The position numbers and the translations under genes were made by a program. A stretch of DNA of 33,038 nucleotides from an uncultured Chloroflexota bacterium (lineage in GTDB: Bacteria > Chloroflexota > Chloroflexia > Chloroflexales > Chloroflexaceae). The first letter of the stretch is position 1. Every line of letters starts with the position of its first letter. Where the stretch lies: positions 1 through 33,038 of the forward strand of contig CAKZKA010000108.1 in NCBI GenBank assembly GCA_937120965.1, written 5' to 3'. The notes beneath the pieces are model-generated. The model was not told the origin of the DNA. It ran no database searches and saw only the letters and a program-made list of their open reading frames with translations. Positions 31,276 to 33,038 of the stretch are shown here, piece by piece.

Positions 31276-32820
31276 ATGGCGCTTGATACTGACGAGACCG
31301 AGGTTCCGTACCACCAGTTGTTCATCAATGGCGAGTGGTGCGATGCGGAGGGTGCAGCGACCTTCGATGTGACCGAGCCGGCCACGGGCCGGCTGCTCGC
31401 CCGGGTCGCCAGCGCCAGCACCGCCGATGTGGATCGGGCCGTGGCGGCGGCGCGCAACGCCTTCGACAACGGCCCCTGGCCGCACACGCCGCACTTCGAG
31501 CGCGCCCGCATCCTGCACAAGATCGCCGATGTGATGGAAGAACGCGCCTTTGAACTGGCCGAGCTGGAGAGCCGCGACGTTGGCGTGCCCATTCGCAAAA
31601 CCACCTACAACGACATCCCCCTCGGGCTGCACATGATGCGCGTTTTTGCCGAACTGGCCCGCCGCTCGCCCTACGAGCCGTTACCCTGGAACGACTTCCC
31701 CACTCTGACCTGGAGCTTCGTCTGGCGCGATCCGTTCGGCGTCTGCGCGCAGATTATTCCCTGGAACTACCCCTTCTGCATGGCCGTCTGGAAACTCGGC
31801 CCGGCCCTGGCCACTGGCAACACGGTGGTTTTCAAACCGGCCACCCAGGCGCCGCTCACCTCGATCGAATTGGTGCGCATGATTGACGAGACCGGGTTGC
31901 TACCCCGCGGCACGATCAACATGATCACCGGCCCCGGCGGGAGCATCGGCGACTACCTGGTGGCCCATCCGCAGGTTGACAAGGTTGCCTTCACCGGCTC
32001 CACTGAGGTCGGGCGACGAATCATGGCCCTGGCTGCGCCGCACATCAAGAAGGTGACCCTGGAACTGGGCGGCAAGTCACCCACTCTGCTGCTCCCCGAC
32101 GCCGACCTCGACAAGGCGATTGACGGCGCTCTGTTCGCGATGTTTTACCACGCCGGGCAGCTCTGCGAGGCGGGCACGCGCTGCTTTGTCCACACGTCTA
32201 TGTACGATGAGGTGGTCGAGCGCATGGTCGCGCGCACACGCCAGTTGCGCATCGGCGATCCCCTGGAATTGGAGACGGACATCGGGCCGCTGATCAGCTT
32301 TACCCAGCGCGAACGGGTGGAAAACTACATCCGTATCGGGCGCGAGGAGGGCGCGCGGCTGGCCATCGGCGGCGGGCGGCCCGTCGGCGCCCTCTACGAG
32401 CAGGGCCCCTACCTTGAGCCGACGATCTTCACCCATGTAGACAACCGCTCCCGCCTGGCCCAGGAGGAGATCTTCGGTCCAGTGCTGGCGGTGATCCGCT
32501 ACGAAGAGATCGGCGACGCGATTGCCATGGCCAACGACTCGATGTACGGCCTGGCCGCCTCGGTCTGGTCGCGGGACGTGCAGCAGGCCATCGAGGTCGC
32601 CAAGCGTCTGCGCGCGGGCACGATCTGGATCAATGACCACCACATGCTCAACCCCCACGCGCCCTTCGGCGGCTTCAAGGAGAGCGGGATCGGACGCGAG
32701 ATGGGCGTGGCGGGGATGCTCGAATACACCGAACCCAAACATATCCACGTGGATTTCCAGCAGAAACGCTCCGGCAAGATCTGGTGGGACGCCCTGTTGC
32801 CGCCGGAACACGAAGAGTAG
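31276..32820 (+). CDS. NAD(P)-dependent aldehyde dehydrogenase
   Basis: A 514-residue aldehyde dehydrogenase superfamily enzyme, oxidising an aldehyde to the acid. Catalytic elements: Asn164 (PWNYPF), Lys187 (FKPAT, coenzyme), GSTEVG (241-246), general base Glu263 (LELGGKSP) and nucleophile Cys297 (GQLCEAGTR). The C-terminal PFGGFKESGIGREMG is intact. Broad-specificity ALDHs (betaine, aromatic, semialdehyde) share these features, and the Gly-Gln-Leu-Cys-Glu variant does not fix a substrate. AAAGGAG lies 7 nt before ATG 31276; the promoter has an extended -10 and an overlapping palindrome, suggesting regulation. The TAG stop is the first three bases of a 76-bp repeat. Confidence 0.95.
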   Translation: MALDTDETEVPYHQLFINGEWCDAEGAATFDVTEPATGRLLARVASASTADVDRAVAAARNAFDNGPWPHTPHFERARILHKIADVMEERAFELAELESRDVGVPIRKTTYNDIPLGLHMMRVFAELARRSPYEPLPWNDFPTLTWSFVWRDPFGVCAQIIPWNYPFCMAVWKLGPALATGNTVVFKPATQAPLTSIELVRMIDETGLLPRGTINMITGPGGSIGDYLVAHPQVDKVAFTGSTEVGRRIMALAAPHIKKVTLELGGKSPTLLLPDADLDKAIDGALFAMFYHAGQLCEAGTRCFVHTSMYDEVVERMVARTRQLRIGDPLELETDIGPLISFTQRERVENYIRIGREEGARLAIGGGRPVGALYEQGPYLEPTIFTHVDNRSRLAQEEIFGPVLAVIRYEEIGDAIAMANDSMYGLAASVWSRDVQQAIEVAKRLRAGTIWINDHHMLNPHAPFGGFKESGIGREMGVAGMLEYTEPKHIHVDFQQKRSGKIWWDALLPPEHEE

Positions 32821-33038
32821 GGCCGAAGCATTCGCACCCACCCCCACCGTGGGCGCCCTGGCCGCCCACGCGAATGCTTCGGCCACACCCCCCGCCCCGG
32901 GATCGCCCCGGCGGGCCCCCACGTGCCCGGTCGGCGCCGGGGGATTATCACGACGCCCACCGTAGGGCCGAAGCATTCGCACCCACCCCCACCGTGGGCG
33001 CCCTGGCCGCCCACGCGAATGCTTCGGCCACACCCCCC
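32818..33038. repeat. 76-bp direct repeat with nested inverted repeats
   Basis: Identical copies at 32818-32893 and 32963-33038 are 145 bp apart; the second touches the window end. Each copy holds outer arms GGCCGAAGCATTCGC and GCGAATGCTTCGGCC (15 bp, perfect) around an inner stem GTGGGCG...CGCCCAC. The intervening 69 bp is GC-rich. A tandem 145-bp array that continues past the window is possible. No gene is supported. Confidence 0.9.

Overview
The window is high-GC bacterial DNA with 20 protein-coding genes that I can support. I see no rRNA, tRNA or CRISPR array. The best guess for the host is a member of the Chloroflexota (class Chloroflexia). The grounds are high GC, secreted DUF4397-repeat proteins, a GT-C-like membrane protein of a type I associate with this phylum, an E/F-like sortase with a Pro/Thr linker, and very abundant palindromic intergenic repeats. 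This is an inference from protein style, not a marker-gene placement. Several promoters match the sigma-70 consensus closely (TTGACA, 16 bp, TATAAT), and strong Shine-Dalgarno sites precede many but not all genes.

Layout. 1-3.5 kb: a 56-bp tandem repeat, 6-phosphofructokinase (minus), a sortase (minus) and a short-chain dehydrogenase-like protein (plus). 3.5-4.1 kb: a repeat cluster. 4.1-7.5 kb: a small unknown gene and a large polytopic membrane protein (plus), converging on a PfkB-family sugar-phosphate kinase (minus). 8.2-14.1 kb: a Tat-exported PhoX-type phosphatase (plus), then two paralogous secreted DUF4397 proteins (minus). 14.5-17.3 kb: a DsbA-like lipoprotein, a [2Fe-2S] ferredoxin and a tyrosine recombinase. 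17.4-22.5 kb: four minus-strand genes, namely an alpha/beta hydrolase, a HerA-like ATPase, the GTPase Obg and TatA. 23.2-32.8 kb: a plus-strand run with a two-domain retropepsin-like protein, a secreted HExxH metallopeptidase, a translationally coupled operon of three dehydrogenases (SAF-domain homoserine-dehydrogenase-like, beta-hydroxyacid dehydrogenase, homoserine dehydrogenase), a GH99/DUF5010-like lipoprotein and an aldehyde dehydrogenase.

The genes fall into loose themes. Envelope and export: sortase, TatA, a Tat substrate (PhoX), DUF4397 proteins, a DsbA-like lipoprotein, a secreted peptidase and a glycosidase-like lipoprotein. Carbon and amino-acid metabolism: two phosphofructokinase-type enzymes, the three-dehydrogenase operon and the aldehyde dehydrogenase. 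There is no phage or transposase module; the recombinase stands alone.

The most unusual feature is the non-coding DNA. Nearly every intergenic gap holds a mosaic of a few recurring palindromic modules: a 19-bp palindrome of consensus GGGGAAACCCGGTTTCCCC, an 8-bp-stem hairpin with a variable 3-nt loop, a module ATGCGGCTGCGCCGCACAAC, and a boundary motif TGAGGTGAACATA. They occur in both orientations and lie so close to genes that they form leaders and even supply stop codons. Open reading frames inside these clusters are artefacts of the repeats.
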